Positions 51,415 to 60,878 of a stretch of 63,817 nucleotides of DNA are shown one piece after another. This stretch comes from an uncultured Pirellulaceae bacterium. Its GTDB lineage: Bacteria; Planctomycetota; Planctomycetia; Pirellulales; Pirellulaceae. Position numbers and translations under genes: made by a program. The notes beneath the pieces are model-generated. The model had not been told where the DNA came from. It was given only the letters and a program-made list of their open reading frames with translations, and did no database searches. Location: positions 1 through 63,817 of the forward strand of contig CALLUY010000002.1 of the NCBI GenBank assembly GCA_938010615.1, written 5' to 3'. Numbering within the stretch: position 1 is the first letter of the stretch; each line of letters opens with the position of its first letter.

Positions 51415-51672
51415 TTAGCCACCACCGACAAGCGTTACAACTTCTACTTTGTCGCCGTCGTTCAACTGGGTTTGGCTGAATTGGTCTTGGGAAACGATCT
51501 CCGCGTTCAGTTCAACTGCCACCGCACCGAAGCGCCGTGGCGAGCTGTTTTCTGCGCTTTCGATTCCTTTGCCTATCGCGATCAATAGTTGTTCGAGCGA
51601 GCTATCTACTTCGATCGCATACGGTTCGCCATTGAGTTCAATCTCAATTTTTTGGGTGTTATTCATTGCCAT
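51415..51672 (-). CDS. thiS: Sulfur carrier protein ThiS
   Basis: An 85-residue ubiquitin-fold sulfur carrier. It has the ELNGEPYAIEVDSSLEQLL start, FGAVAVELNAEIV in the middle and the required C-terminal VVTLVGGG, whose last Gly becomes the thiocarboxylate. It lies between lipA and thiG with short gaps, so it is co-transcribed. Confidence 0.95.
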   Translation of the reverse strand: MAMNNTQKIEIELNGEPYAIEVDSSLEQLLIAIGKGIESAENSSPRRFGAVAVELNAEIVSQDQFSQTQLNDGDKVEVVTLVGGG

Positions 51673-51688
51673 GATGTTCAGATTCAGG

Positions 51689-52669
51689 CTACTCAGTTTC
51701 AGCCATGTCGCGAGCGTGATAACTGCTTCTTACGAAAGGACCGCTGGCGACTTTCTTGAATCCCAAATGCTTGGCTGCAGCTCCCAAGGCATTGAATTCC
51801 TCGGGTGGAACGTAGCGAACGACAGGCAAGTAGCGATCCGTTGACGGCTGCAAATACTGGCCCAGAGTCAGGAAATCACAGCCAACGCTGCGCAAATCGG
51901 CTAGGACGTCGAACAGTTCTTCGTGCGTTTCGCCGAGCCCCAGCATCAATCCGCTCTTGGTTTTGATGTTTGGATCAGCTTCCTTGATCAGCCGCAGCAT
52001 CTCCAGAGTCCATTTGTAGTCCGACTTCGGACCGCGGACACGGCGATAGAGTCGCGGAACGGTTTCGGTATTGTGGTTGAAGACTTCTGGCTTCGCTTCG
52101 ACGACTCGCATCAACGCATCTGGATTGTTGAGAAAGTCTGGAGTCAGAACCTCTACAGACGCATCGCATTTTTCGCGAACCGCTTTGATGCATTGGTAAA
52201 AGTGATCTGCTCCGCCATCGGGAAGATCGTCACGAGTCACCGAAGTGATCACGACGTGCTTGAGCCCCAATCGAAGTGCGGCTTCGGCGAGGCGATCTGG
52301 TTCGTCGATTTCAAGCAATTCGGGCTTGCCGCGTTTCACAGCGCAAAAACCACACGGACGAGTGCAAGTATCGCCAAGAATCATGAACGTCGCCGTTTGC
52401 TGCGAATAGCACTCCATTCTATTGGGGCACTTCGCACTGTCGCAGACGGTGACCAGTTTCAACTCGTCCAACAAGTTCGCGGTATGGTTGACGTGGTTCC
52501 CTTTGGGGATCTGACGCTTCAGCCATTTCGGCAATCGACCCGTGGCGCTCATTTCGTCACCGGATGTCAGCGAAGCTGGAAAACTGGCCCCTCCGCAGGC
52601 TCCTCCGGAACCGCAGCCGCCGCTTTTGTCGGATTCGCTGCCTGGATTTAAGATTGGAAGTTGAGCCAT
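51689..52669 (-). CDS. lipA: Lipoyl synthase LipA with Cys/Gly-rich N-terminus
   Basis: A 326-residue radical SAM enzyme that inserts two sulfurs into octanoyl groups on lipoyl domains. The auxiliary cluster motif CDSAKCPNRMEC, the radical SAM motif CTRPCGFCAVKRG and the C-terminal RSSYHA (Ser ligand) are all present. The first ~45 residues include SGGCGSGGACGGA, an unusual cysteine-rich extension. I use the ATG at 52669; the frame opens with a TTG 24 bp earlier. First gene of a sulfur-insertion operon with thiS and thiG. Confidence 0.97.
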   Translation of the reverse strand: MAQLPILNPGSESDKSGGCGSGGACGGASFPASLTSGDEMSATGRLPKWLKRQIPKGNHVNHTANLLDELKLVTVCDSAKCPNRMECYSQQTATFMILGDTCTRPCGFCAVKRGKPELLEIDEPDRLAEAALRLGLKHVVITSVTRDDLPDGGADHFYQCIKAVREKCDASVEVLTPDFLNNPDALMRVVEAKPEVFNHNTETVPRLYRRVRGPKSDYKWTLEMLRLIKEADPNIKTKSGLMLGLGETHEELFDVLADLRSVGCDFLTLGQYLQPSTDRYLPVVRYVPPEEFNALGAAAKHLGFKKVASGPFVRSSYHARDMAETE

Positions 52670-52834
52670 GAAACGTTCTCTTCGATTTGTCAAATAACGA
52701 AACCAGATTGTACGCCTGAGACCGTTTTTTTTCCAGTTAAAGTCCTCTCGTGAGCAATCTCATTTGGGATATGATGGTTTATCGAGCCACCTTGGAAACC
52801 CATTTTGGCGTCACGTTTGCCAAAACTGCATTGC

Positions 52835-53374
52835 ATGTCCAAAAAGAAAAAATCACAACCCAAGCCAACTTCTCCCGGCAAGCCCGCCAAAAAGAAGAAA
52901 GGTAAGGATCCGCCTTCCGGAAAGACGATCGCGGAGAATCGCAAGGCTCGGCACAATTATGAGCTGCTTGAAAAGCTTGAATGCGGATTGGTGTTGCACG
53001 GCAGCGAGGTCAAAAGCCTCCGAAACGGAAAACTTTCTCTCGGCGAGGCTTACGTTCGATTTCATCGCGGCGAGCTCTGGTTGGTGAATGCTGACATTTC
53101 CGAGTACCGACAGGCGAATCTTTGGAATCACGATCCGAAACGTATGCGCAAACTCTTGGTTAATAAACGAGAGCTCGAGCGTCTTGGTGAAAAAGCAACG
53201 GCAGGTGGTTTGACAATTATTCCGCTGCGGGCGTACTTTACGGCTCGAGGTATTGTAAAAATCATGGTGGCAGTCGCGCGAGGCAAGAAAACTCACGACA
53301 AACGCCAAAACTTGAAGACGCAAGAAGCTCGTCGACAAATCGATCGGCAAATGAAAGCCGGAAACCGGCGATAG
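52835..53374 (+). CDS. smpB: SsrA-binding protein SmpB
   Basis: SmpB binds tmRNA and takes it to stalled ribosomes. The 179-residue protein has a Lys/Pro-rich N-terminal extension (about 38 residues), then IAENRKARHNYELLEKLECG, LHGSEVKSLRNGKLSLGEAY, and the basic tail GKKTHDKRQNLKTQEARR. The ATG at 52835 gives MSKKKKSQPK. No tmRNA gene is seen nearby. Confidence 0.97.
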   Translation: MSKKKKSQPKPTSPGKPAKKKKGKDPPSGKTIAENRKARHNYELLEKLECGLVLHGSEVKSLRNGKLSLGEAYVRFHRGELWLVNADISEYRQANLWNHDPKRMRKLLVNKRELERLGEKATAGGLTIIPLRAYFTARGIVKIMVAVARGKKTHDKRQNLKTQEARRQIDRQMKAGNRR

Positions 53375-53422
53375 GTGTAGCCTCTCGTCGAAACCATACT
53401 CACTACAGAAAGCGACTGAACC

Positions 53423-54817
53423 ATGTCTCAGAAAAGCAGCACGTCTCGGCGCAGATTTCTCAAAACGGCATCCGCTGCTGGAGCAGGACTTATCCTGCCG
53501 TATCATTTTTCTGCCGCGCCTTCACTGGCGTTTGATACAGGTTCGGCGAACGACAAAGTCAACATTGGCTTGATCGGTGCCGGCGGAATGGGTGGGGGCA
53601 ACATCAACGCGGCCAAAAAATGGCTGAACCTCGTCGCGATTGCTGATGCGGATTCCCAACGAGCCGAGAAAATGAAAGCCGGTCTCGGTAAAGGCAAGTC
53701 CGACGTCTACACCGACTACCGCAAGATCCTTGAACGCGACGATATCAATGTCATCCATGTCGCAACGCCCGACCATTGGCACACCAAGCCACTGATCGAA
53801 GCGATGTACGCCGGTAAAGATGTCTATTGCGAAAAGCCTTTGACGTTAACGATCGACGAAGGAAAACTGATCCGCAAAGTTCAGGAAGAAACCGGACGCG
53901 TGGTCCAAGTCGGAACCCAACAGCGAAGTACGTTCGACAAGTTTGTCAAAGCAATGGCTTTGGTCAAAGAGGGGCGACTCGGAAAAATCAAAAAGATCCA
54001 AGTCGCGATCGGTGGTGCTCCTTCATCACCTGCTCTACCGGTAGTCGATGTGCCGGAGGAGCTCGATTGGGATCGCTGGCTGGGCCCTGCACCCAAAGTT
54101 GACTTTCGATCGTTGGTACGGGAAAAGGGACGTCCTCAAACTAACGGTCACTACGAGTTCCGTTGGTGGTACGAGTACTCTGGCGGCAAGCTCACCGATT
54201 GGGGCGCTCACCATGTGGACATCGCGATTTGGGCTCTCGAACTCAACGGCCAGAACACTCAGCCGCTTTCGATTGAAGGAACTTCCAAGCACCCCGTCGA
54301 ATACAAAGATGGAATGCCGGTTCAAACAGATCGCTACAACACGGCGACGGAATTTAATTTCAACGTTAAGTTTCCTGAAGGTGCCGAAGTTGTCATTCGT
54401 CACGACACCAGCAATGGCGTTTTGATCGAAGGTGACAAAGGGCGAATCTTCGTCAGCCGCGGAGCACTCAAAGGAAAGCCTGTCGAAGATCTGGAGAGCA
54501 ATCCTCTTCCTGAAGGCGCGATCCAAGCCGTTTATAAAGGCTTCACACCTGTCCAAAACGAACGACGAGCTCATTGGGCGAACTTCCTTCATTGCGTCAA
54601 TGAAAAGAAGGAGCCAATCTCCGATGTGCACTCGCACATGCGAATGCTGAACATCTGCCACTTGGCCGGAATCTGTGCTCGACTCGGTCGCAAGCTCGAA
54701 TGGGACGGCAAGACGGAAACGATCAAAGGCGACGATCAAGCGAACGCAATGCTTGCGAGGCCTTATCGTGCCGGTTACGAGATCGAAATGGGTACGCCTG
54801 CCAAGGTTGGCAGCTAG
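53423..54817 (+). CDS. Gfo/Idh/MocA family oxidoreductase with Tat signal
   Basis: A 464-residue NAD(P)-dependent sugar-type dehydrogenase. The twin-arginine signal is SRRRFLKTASAAGAG (residues 9-23), so it is exported folded. The Rossmann fold begins NIGLIGAGGMGGGN near residue 49; VIHVATPDHWHTKPLIEAM and CEKPLT follow, the latter with the catalytic-site Lys. The second half has WWYEYSGGKLTDWGAHHVDI. Exported Gfo/Idh proteins of this kind are abundant in planctomycetes and are linked with polysaccharide use; the substrate is unknown. The next gene starts 27 bp later. Confidence 0.93.
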   Translation: MSQKSSTSRRRFLKTASAAGAGLILPYHFSAAPSLAFDTGSANDKVNIGLIGAGGMGGGNINAAKKWLNLVAIADADSQRAEKMKAGLGKGKSDVYTDYRKILERDDINVIHVATPDHWHTKPLIEAMYAGKDVYCEKPLTLTIDEGKLIRKVQEETGRVVQVGTQQRSTFDKFVKAMALVKEGRLGKIKKIQVAIGGAPSSPALPVVDVPEELDWDRWLGPAPKVDFRSLVREKGRPQTNGHYEFRWWYEYSGGKLTDWGAHHVDIAIWALELNGQNTQPLSIEGTSKHPVEYKDGMPVQTDRYNTATEFNFNVKFPEGAEVVIRHDTSNGVLIEGDKGRIFVSRGALKGKPVEDLESNPLPEGAIQAVYKGFTPVQNERRAHWANFLHCVNEKKEPISDVHSHMRMLNICHLAGICARLGRKLEWDGKTETIKGDDQANAMLARPYRAGYEIEMGTPAKVGS

Positions 54818-54844
54818 GCCCATCGGTCGACGAAAGAAATCTCA

Positions 54845-55525
54845 ATGTCCGAATCCTTTATCGATCTGTTTGCTCTTTCGGTTTTCCGCAAGCAGCTCGA
54901 TATCGATCCGGAGTATCGCAAGCAGCTTTGCGAACGCGTGTTCGAAATGGAACGTCCAAAGCCCGATCAGGAATCTGCTTGGTTGGGCGACACCGGCGGG
55001 TTTGAGTTCCTCTTTCGCGAGCCTGAATTCGCGACATTGTTCGAGTCGATCGGTGGTGCGGTCCGCAGCTACACGCATGAGCTCGGTTTGAACAATGATT
55101 TGCTCTCGTTCTATTTCCAGCGTTCGTGGGCAACAGTCAGCCGTGAGGGTCAACGGATTTTTGAGCATGCTCATCACCAATCGCATTTAAGTTTCGCTTA
55201 CTATTTGCAAAAGCCCGTCGACGGTGGAGGCATCTTTTTCAGTGTCGCTGAACATCCCAATGAGTTTGCGGCAGGTTTGTTTACGCTTTCGAAAGCGGAG
55301 CTCGACATCATCAAGCGGCCCGGTGATCGGACCTTGAATCGAATTTATGTTGAACCAGAGGAAGGAGAGATTCTGATCTTTCCGTCGAAGACGCTGCACT
55401 CAACCTCGCCAAATATGACGACGGATCCCCGGATCTCAATCTCTGCCGACATTGTTGTTGCGCTTAAGGACAGTAGCGGTCACGAGACGTTGATGCCTGC
55501 GATTGAAAACTGGCAGAGTTTTTAG
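54845..55525 (+). CDS. 2OG-Fe(II) oxygenase-like protein (TIGR02466 type)
   Basis: A 226-residue double-stranded beta-helix protein. FEHAHHQSHLSFAYYLQKP carries the probable first iron ligand. EEGEILIFPSKTLHSTSPN contains the second histidine, and DPRISISADIVV has the Arg that would bind 2-oxoglutarate. This layout matches the TIGR02466 group of putative oxygenases. Its target is unknown. It follows the Gfo/Idh gene by 27 bp and may be co-transcribed with it. Confidence 0.75.
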   Translation: MSESFIDLFALSVFRKQLDIDPEYRKQLCERVFEMERPKPDQESAWLGDTGGFEFLFREPEFATLFESIGGAVRSYTHELGLNNDLLSFYFQRSWATVSREGQRIFEHAHHQSHLSFAYYLQKPVDGGGIFFSVAEHPNEFAAGLFTLSKAELDIIKRPGDRTLNRIYVEPEEGEILIFPSKTLHSTSPNMTTDPRISISADIVVALKDSSGHETLMPAIENWQSF

Positions 55526-55555
55526 AAGGTCTAAATGCGGATCAAATTATCTATT

Positions 55556-55710
55556 CGTTTAACGGCAATACCGTTCAATGAAGCCAAAGTCTCGGTGGCA
55601 TAGGCCTCTGGCCTGTGTTCTGCATGTCCACAAGCCAGAGGCTCATGCCACCTCCCCAACTGCAACGACCCTACTGAATCACCTTCGTTGAACGGTATTG
55701 CCGTTAAACG
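55556..55710. mobile_element. Nested-palindrome MITE-like element, copy 2
   Basis: Same outer arms as the copy at 38745: CAATACCGTTCAATGAAG (55566-55583) and CTTCGTTGAACGGTATTG (55683-55700), enclosing the tggcat/atgcca core. Here the inverted match continues outward (CGTTTAACGG left, CCGTTAAACG right), so the arms reach 28 bp. Internally the two copies are nearly identical, but this one lacks about 20 bp near its right end (after CCCTACTGAA). It sits 30 bp after the oxygenase gene. Confidence 0.8.
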
Positions 55711-55795
55711 AGTAAGCGGACGTTTCGACTTGATGAAGGTAAAACCTCTGAACCCTTTGCCGTGCTGGTCGTAGAAAGCGAATCTGGTAAAAAAG

Positions 55796-55870
55796 GTGGC
55801 ATAAGCCTCTGGCTTGTGTTGCATGAAATCACAAGCCAGAGGCAAATCACAAGCCGGAGGCTTATGCCAC
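55796..55870. repeat. tggcat/atgcca palindrome, solitary core
   Basis: GTGGCATAAGCCTCTGGCTT and its inverse GCCGGAGGCTTATGCCAC bracket an internal partial duplication of 'caagccagaggcaaatca'. It ends 30 bp before the ATG of the ABC ATPase gene, so a transcript would carry a hairpin just upstream of the ribosome binding site. Confidence 0.85.
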
Positions 55871-55900
55871 GGACAAAAATCGCCCTCTCCGCACCCTTCC

Positions 55901-56602
55901 ATGCTCAAACTCGAAAACATCAAAAAGAGCTTCGTGCAGCCAGACGGCAAACGCGTTCCGATTCTCGATGTTCCCTCTTTCGAAATCGAATCTGGTGAAC
56001 AAGTCGTTCTGATCGGCCCTTCTGGGTGTGGCAAGACGACGCTTCTTCACATCATTTCAGGAATCACCAAGCCCGATAGCGGCAAAGTCTTCGTCGACGG
56101 AACGGAGCTGACTCGATATAGCGAATCGACTCGTGATCGAATCCGGGCGGACAAAATCGGCTACGTTTTCCAAACGTTTAACTTGTTGGACGGTTTTTCC
56201 GCGATGGAAAATGTGTTGCTAGGGATTAGCTTTGGCGCCAAGCGATCGACACCGGCACGAGCCAAAGAATTGCTTAAAAAAGTCGGACTCGGACATCGGC
56301 TCAATAACAAGCCGCATCAAATGTCGGTCGGAGAAAAACAACGTGTTGCTGTCGCGCGTGCCGTTGCTAACCGCCCTGCCCTGCTGCTGGCCGATGAGCC
56401 GACGGCCAATGTCGATCCGCAGAATCAACAGCAAGTCGTCCAGCTAATCAAAGATACTTGTCGAGAAGAAAACATTGCCATGTTGATGGTGACTCACGCG
56501 ATGGAGGTCGCCGATCAGTTCGACCGTGTTGTGCGGTTGGATGAACTCAATCGAGTCGTTGCTGATTTGCGAAGTGCGGCCGCCGACGGAGGAGACGCAT
56601 GA
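55901..56602 (+). CDS. ABC transporter ATP-binding protein, LolD/MacB type
   Basis: A 233-residue ATPase. Walker A is GPSGCGKTT (near residue 39), the Q-loop is YVFQTFNLLDG, the signature is MSVGEKQR (Val and Lys where LSGGQ/E is usual), Walker B is ALLLADEPTANVD and the H-loop is VTHAME. The start is the ATG at 55901; upstream in-frame codons belong to the palindromic repeat. It overlaps the permease gene by 4 bp (ATGA). Confidence 0.93.
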   Translation: MLKLENIKKSFVQPDGKRVPILDVPSFEIESGEQVVLIGPSGCGKTTLLHIISGITKPDSGKVFVDGTELTRYSESTRDRIRADKIGYVFQTFNLLDGFSAMENVLLGISFGAKRSTPARAKELLKKVGLGHRLNNKPHQMSVGEKQRVAVARAVANRPALLLADEPTANVDPQNQQQVVQLIKDTCREENIAMLMVTHAMEVADQFDRVVRLDELNRVVADLRSAAADGGDA

Positions 56603-58305
56603 ACGTTTTCAAAATCGCTTGGCGAAGCATTCAGCACCGCGGCATCGGATCTCTTTTGACGATCCTTTCGATGGCGCTGGGGATCATGATGGTTGTGTCC
56701 GTGATCTCAATTCACGGCATCGTTTCAAAATCTTTTAAGAACAGTCGAACGTTCGGCTACAACATTTTGTGCGGAGCCCGAGGCGGCGAAGTTCAGCTCA
56801 CGATGAGTAGCGTGTTCTTTCTCGCTCCGCCGGTGGAGAACATTCCCTACGAGTACTATCTTGCGTTTGCGGACAAGGAAAAGCGCCAGCGCGAGATGCG
56901 GCATTCGTTGGGGATGGTGTCCCAGCAGCATGAGCAAGATTCATTGAAGTTGGCGGGCTTGGTCGGCGGTCCAGTGAGTTCGATTTCCGGGCTGGGGCAT
57001 GAGCTCGCGGCTGCGGTTTCCGATGTCGAGCAAATGAAGAGGATGCGGTTTCACGATCGCGGCATGTTCGATACGTGGGTCCACACGGTCGTGCCGATTA
57101 ACCTTGGTGACTTTTGGGTCGACGAAGAGACGCAATCAAATTTCCGATGCGTCGGAACGAAGCCGACTTACTTTACGGAACTGGTCCTGGACATCGAAAC
57201 CGAACGCCGATTTGAATTCGCGGAAGGTCGAGCTTTTGATGAGTACAACGAAGAACACGGATTCTACGAAGCTGTAATTGGCTCTGCGGTTGCTGCCAAA
57301 AGTGGCTTGAAGATTGGCGATACGATTCAGCCCACGCACGGTGACCCGAATAGTTCAGGTTCGCATATTCACGAAACGGACTTCCACATTGTTGGGATCA
57401 TGGAGCCGTCTGGTTCTCCCAGCGACAAGTGTCTGTTTCTGAATATGGAAGGCTTCTTTTTGATGGACGGCCACACGAAGTCAATTAAAGATGACTCCAT
57501 GCGAGCGGCTACCAAACGGCAGCGGGAGAGACGTGAGTTGGAAGAAGAGGGTTTCGTTTTCGAAGAAGACGCGCCGATCGATGATTCTTATGTCACGCCC
57601 GGACCTGCTCGATTACCGATCGAAAAACGGGAGGTCACTTCGCTGCTGATCCGTGGTGAAGTTGGCGATGACGGAATCGATTCGGTGGGACAGTTTTTGC
57701 CGCCGCTAATCAACAAGGGTGATCTTAAGTCGTCTCTCGACTGGACGTCGTTTTCACCTGAAAGTGGGCAGGATGCTGCGATGGCTGTGAATCCGGTTGA
57801 GGTGGTTACGAAGTTGTTCGCGACGTTCGTCGATCCGATTCAAAAGATTCTGCTTGGGTTAACTTTTTTGATTTGCATCGTGTCGTCGATCAGTATCTTG
57901 GTCGGAATCTATAACTCGATGAGCCAGCGAAAGCACGAGATCGCGGTGATGCGAGCACTCGGTGCCAGTCGCTCCAAAGTTTTGATGATCATGCTGTCCG
58001 AATCCATCTTGTTAGCGTTGGCCGCTGGCGTCATTGGTTGGATAGCCGGACATGCGCTGAACGTTGCGATGGCGCCGGCAGTTGAGCAACAAACTGGAAT
58101 TCAGTTGGGCTTCTTTGACCTCGCACCGAGCATACCAGTTGCGTTTTTGCCGGGTGCTGAGACGCTTCCGGGTTGGCTTTCCGCGATGGAGGTTTCGCCG
58201 GAATTGTTGCTGATCCCGGGCTTGATTTTGCTGGCAATTCTGGTCGGGATTTATCCAGCTATTTCTGCTTACCGAACAGATGTCTCGCAGGCGTTGGGTA
58301 AGTAG
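56599..58305 (+). CDS. ABC transporter permease, FtsX/MacB type
   Basis: A 568-residue permease with one N-terminal helix (about 19-40), an extracytoplasmic domain to about residue 410, and three C-terminal helices. The conserved RKHEIAVMRALGASRSKVLMI lies after the second helix. The extracytoplasmic domain includes a long charged stretch (about residues 290-345) not usual in MacB. It is coupled to the ATPase upstream. Function unclear, but lipoprotein or lipid handling is common in this family. Confidence 0.9.
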   Translation: MNVFKIAWRSIQHRGIGSLLTILSMALGIMMVVSVISIHGIVSKSFKNSRTFGYNILCGARGGEVQLTMSSVFFLAPPVENIPYEYYLAFADKEKRQREMRHSLGMVSQQHEQDSLKLAGLVGGPVSSISGLGHELAAAVSDVEQMKRMRFHDRGMFDTWVHTVVPINLGDFWVDEETQSNFRCVGTKPTYFTELVLDIETERRFEFAEGRAFDEYNEEHGFYEAVIGSAVAAKSGLKIGDTIQPTHGDPNSSGSHIHETDFHIVGIMEPSGSPSDKCLFLNMEGFFLMDGHTKSIKDDSMRAATKRQRERRELEEEGFVFEEDAPIDDSYVTPGPARLPIEKREVTSLLIRGEVGDDGIDSVGQFLPPLINKGDLKSSLDWTSFSPESGQDAAMAVNPVEVVTKLFATFVDPIQKILLGLTFLICIVSSISILVGIYNSMSQRKHEIAVMRALGASRSKVLMIMLSESILLALAAGVIGWIAGHALNVAMAPAVEQQTGIQLGFFDLAPSIPVAFLPGAETLPGWLSAMEVSPELLLIPGLILLAILVGIYPAISAYRTDVSQALGK

Positions 58306-58488
58306 GCGGTTTGTTTCGTTGATGAGCTATCAAAGCTGTGATCGGCAGCTGACCTCGCTTTCGCGGGATACTCGACGAATTTGCAAAAATCTCCCTGCAA
58401 GCTTTTTCCACAGCAAAAAAGAGTTTCAAATTAGGGCTGGGGTTTTGATTTGTTACGCTATAATTTCGGCACTAACAACGGAATGGCC

Positions 58489-60111
58489 ATGAAACTTGCT
58501 TCACGATTACAGAACCTTCTTCTCAAAACAACATTGTTGTTCGGAGTCATGGTTTGCGCCGTGGGGTTGGCCCAAGCCTGCTTTGCCAACGTTTCAGTTT
58601 CAGCCTGTCCTTTTTGTGCCAGTGTTGGCCTGACCTTCACCGATCAGATGTCGGCAAAGGATGTCGTCGTTTCCGCAAAGCTGCTTGAGATCCCTGAGCC
58701 CGACGAGGACGATGATGAGCTTCCACGAGCGAAGTTTGAAATCGTCAAAGTCTTCCGTGGAAAAGAGCTGGTCAAGGAAGGCATGAAATTCCGTGCTCTG
58801 CTGGTTGGTCGATATCCAATCGGGCAGAAATTCTTTGTAATGGGTGTCAATCCTCCAGATATCAATTGGTCGACTCCGATGAAGGCCACCGATCGCGTGC
58901 TGGAGTACTTGGGCAAGCTTGACTCGCTTCCCGAAAAAGGTGCCGATCGGCTTGCGTTCTTCCAGGATTACTTCGAGGACGAAGAGTCGCTTCTGGCGTT
59001 CGATGCCTACGATGAATTCGCGAAGGCCCCCTACGAGGACTTGATTGAGCTCAAAGATCGGATGGATCGCAAGCGAATCATTTCATTGATTCAAAACGAC
59101 AAGACTTCTCCGAATCGACGCCGATTGTATTTCACGATGCTTGGAGTCTGCGGCTCTGCGGAAGACGCCGGCATGCTGGAAGAGTTATTGCTCTCTGGCA
59201 GTCGCAAAAAAATGCGTGGCCTCGAAGCGTTGATCGCGTGCTACTTGAATCTCAAAGGCGAATCGGGCATGGATCTGATTCAAAAAGAGTTTTTCGAAAA
59301 GAAGGACTGTGAATTCACCTACACGATGTTGGCGATGCAGGCGTTGCGTTTTCACGCTGAAGAAACAGACATCATTCCGAAGGATCGAATCATCGCAGCA
59401 GCGCGTACGGTTTTGGATAACGAGGAAGCCAGAGATCTCGTGATTCCCGATTTGGCTCGTTGGGAAGACTGGACGGTGATGGACAAGCTGGTTTCGATTT
59501 TCAAAACCAGTGGAGAAGACGACAACTGGATTCGTGTCCCGATCGCTTCTTACTTGATGGCTTGCCCGTTGCCTGAAGCCAAAACGCATCTTGCGGAATT
59601 GAAAGAATTGGATGCCGCGTCGATCGCCCGCGCGAAATTCCTCAGTGGAATGGACTTTGATGAGGACGAAAGCGACGAAGAAGACGGGCAGGAGTCGGCA
59701 GATGAAGAAGAGTCCGACATCGATGTTGGTTTTTCGTCTCCGGTTCCCGATGAGAGCCTCACCCCACTTGAGGACACCACTGAGTTCGTTTCTCTGGTCC
59801 AAGATCCTGTGGTTGAGCGGCACGTTGTCAAGAAAGTCGAGCAGCCAACTGTGGATTCGATTGAAAATTCGGACTCAGCGAACCCGATTGAGCAAACGTT
59901 CGTATCCAACAAGAGTGCTTCAAACCAGAATTCCCGTTCGATGGCTCAGGTGGCTTCTTCGACTTCTGCCCCGGTTGCCGCAGCCCCTGTCGTTGCGATC
60001 GCTCCGAATTTAACGTGGCAGATCATTTTCATCCCGATGGGTGTGTCGGTCGTCCTGTTTGTTCTCCTGTGGTCGGTGCTTAGCGGCTGGTTTGAGCGTT
60101 TGATTTTCTAG
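58489..60111 (+). CDS. Exported protein with C-terminal membrane anchor
   Basis: A 540-residue protein. The signal peptide ends near ACFA-NV. Right after it lies SACPFCASVGLTF with a CxxC, then a domain resembling a NTR/TIMP-like beta barrel (VVSAKLLEIP... FRGKELVKEGMKFRALLVGR), then a helical middle (about residues 150-400) with HEAT-like pairs. An acidic low-complexity segment follows (DEDESDEEDGQESADEEESD) and a hydrophobic helix near the C-terminus (about 515-533). I use the ATG at 58489; one lies 6 bp upstream. I recognise no named family, though ACPFC proteins of this kind look common in planctomycetes. Confidence 0.75.
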   Translation: MKLASRLQNLLLKTTLLFGVMVCAVGLAQACFANVSVSACPFCASVGLTFTDQMSAKDVVVSAKLLEIPEPDEDDDELPRAKFEIVKVFRGKELVKEGMKFRALLVGRYPIGQKFFVMGVNPPDINWSTPMKATDRVLEYLGKLDSLPEKGADRLAFFQDYFEDEESLLAFDAYDEFAKAPYEDLIELKDRMDRKRIISLIQNDKTSPNRRRLYFTMLGVCGSAEDAGMLEELLLSGSRKKMRGLEALIACYLNLKGESGMDLIQKEFFEKKDCEFTYTMLAMQALRFHAEETDIIPKDRIIAAARTVLDNEEARDLVIPDLARWEDWTVMDKLVSIFKTSGEDDNWIRVPIASYLMACPLPEAKTHLAELKELDAASIARAKFLSGMDFDEDESDEEDGQESADEEESDIDVGFSSPVPDESLTPLEDTTEFVSLVQDPVVERHVVKKVEQPTVDSIENSDSANPIEQTFVSNKSASNQNSRSMAQVASSTSAPVAAAPVVAIAPNLTWQIIFIPMGVSVVLFVLLWSVLSGWFERLIF

Positions 60112-60170
60112 TATCGGCGAAATTCCGATGCTAGAATTGTATTTCGCATCCCGCCACGAATTGATTGCAA

Positions 60171-60878
60171 ATGTCTAACACAATGACCAAAGAAAGCCCG
60201 CTCGAAACCGAGCCAGTTAAGTCTGCGTTCACCGAAGAAGCTGCTTACCAGTCCGTTTGCAAGACGGCAGTCGCGTCGGTGATTTTTGGCGTCCTTGGTC
60301 TGTCGGCTTTTCTCACTCAAGTGTTTATGTTGTTGCCGATTTTGGGCATCATCTTTGGCCTACTGGCTTACAAAGCGATTCGCGCTTATCCGGACGAGTT
60401 GGTGGGTAAAGGAGCGGCCAGAGTCGGTTTGCTGTTGAGCCTTGTTTGCTTGATCGCCAGCGGCGCAATGCATAGCTTCATTTATGCAACGGAAGTTCCA
60501 GAAGGTTATCGACGGATTTCGTTTGCTGAACTGAAACCATCAAGCCGCGGAATCGACGCGACGGAGTATCCCAAACGGGCTGAAGAGCTTGATGGAGAAA
60601 AGATTTTCATCAAAGGTTACGTTCGCCCGCCAAGCGGCAAGAAGTACAATCTGAAGTCCTTCATTATGGTCGGCGACTTCGGTGATTGTTGCTTTGGAGG
60701 CGATCCAGCCGCGACGGATGTTGTTGCAGTGAAAATCAACTGCGACGATACCGTAAACTATGGCTACGGCTTACGTCGCATCGGCGGAAAATTCAAACTC
60801 AATACCCGCGCCCAACGTTCTCATGAAGATGATATCCCGCGAGTGTACTATGAAATCGAAGCAGACTACGTGCGGTAG
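60171..60878 (+). CDS. Membrane protein with DUF4190-like N-terminus and CCFG domain
   Basis: A 235-residue protein. Two hydrophobic pairs at about residues 33-70 and 80-105 (YKAIRAYPDELVGKGAARVG between them) look like DUF4190. The C-terminal ~120 residues form a small beta-rich domain: LDGEKIFIKGYVRPPSGKK, FIMVGDFGDCCFGGDP and RIGGKFKLNTRAQ. The next gene's C-terminus shares the pattern (LDGKEITLGGYMKPS, ECCFGPQA, KIRGTLYLKE). The domain resembles DUF3299 (inference). The start is the ATG at 60171. Confidence 0.8.
   Translation: MSNTMTKESPLETEPVKSAFTEEAAYQSVCKTAVASVIFGVLGLSAFLTQVFMLLPILGIIFGLLAYKAIRAYPDELVGKGAARVGLLLSLVCLIASGAMHSFIYATEVPEGYRRISFAELKPSSRGIDATEYPKRAEELDGEKIFIKGYVRPPSGKKYNLKSFIMVGDFGDCCFGGDPAATDVVAVKINCDDTVNYGYGLRRIGGKFKLNTRAQRSHEDDIPRVYYEIEADYVR

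Noticed and set aside
51397-52834. TPP riboswitch for the thi genes
   Set aside because: Gaps inside lipA-thiS-thiG are under 20 bp, and the 165 bp before lipA show no THI-box sequence.
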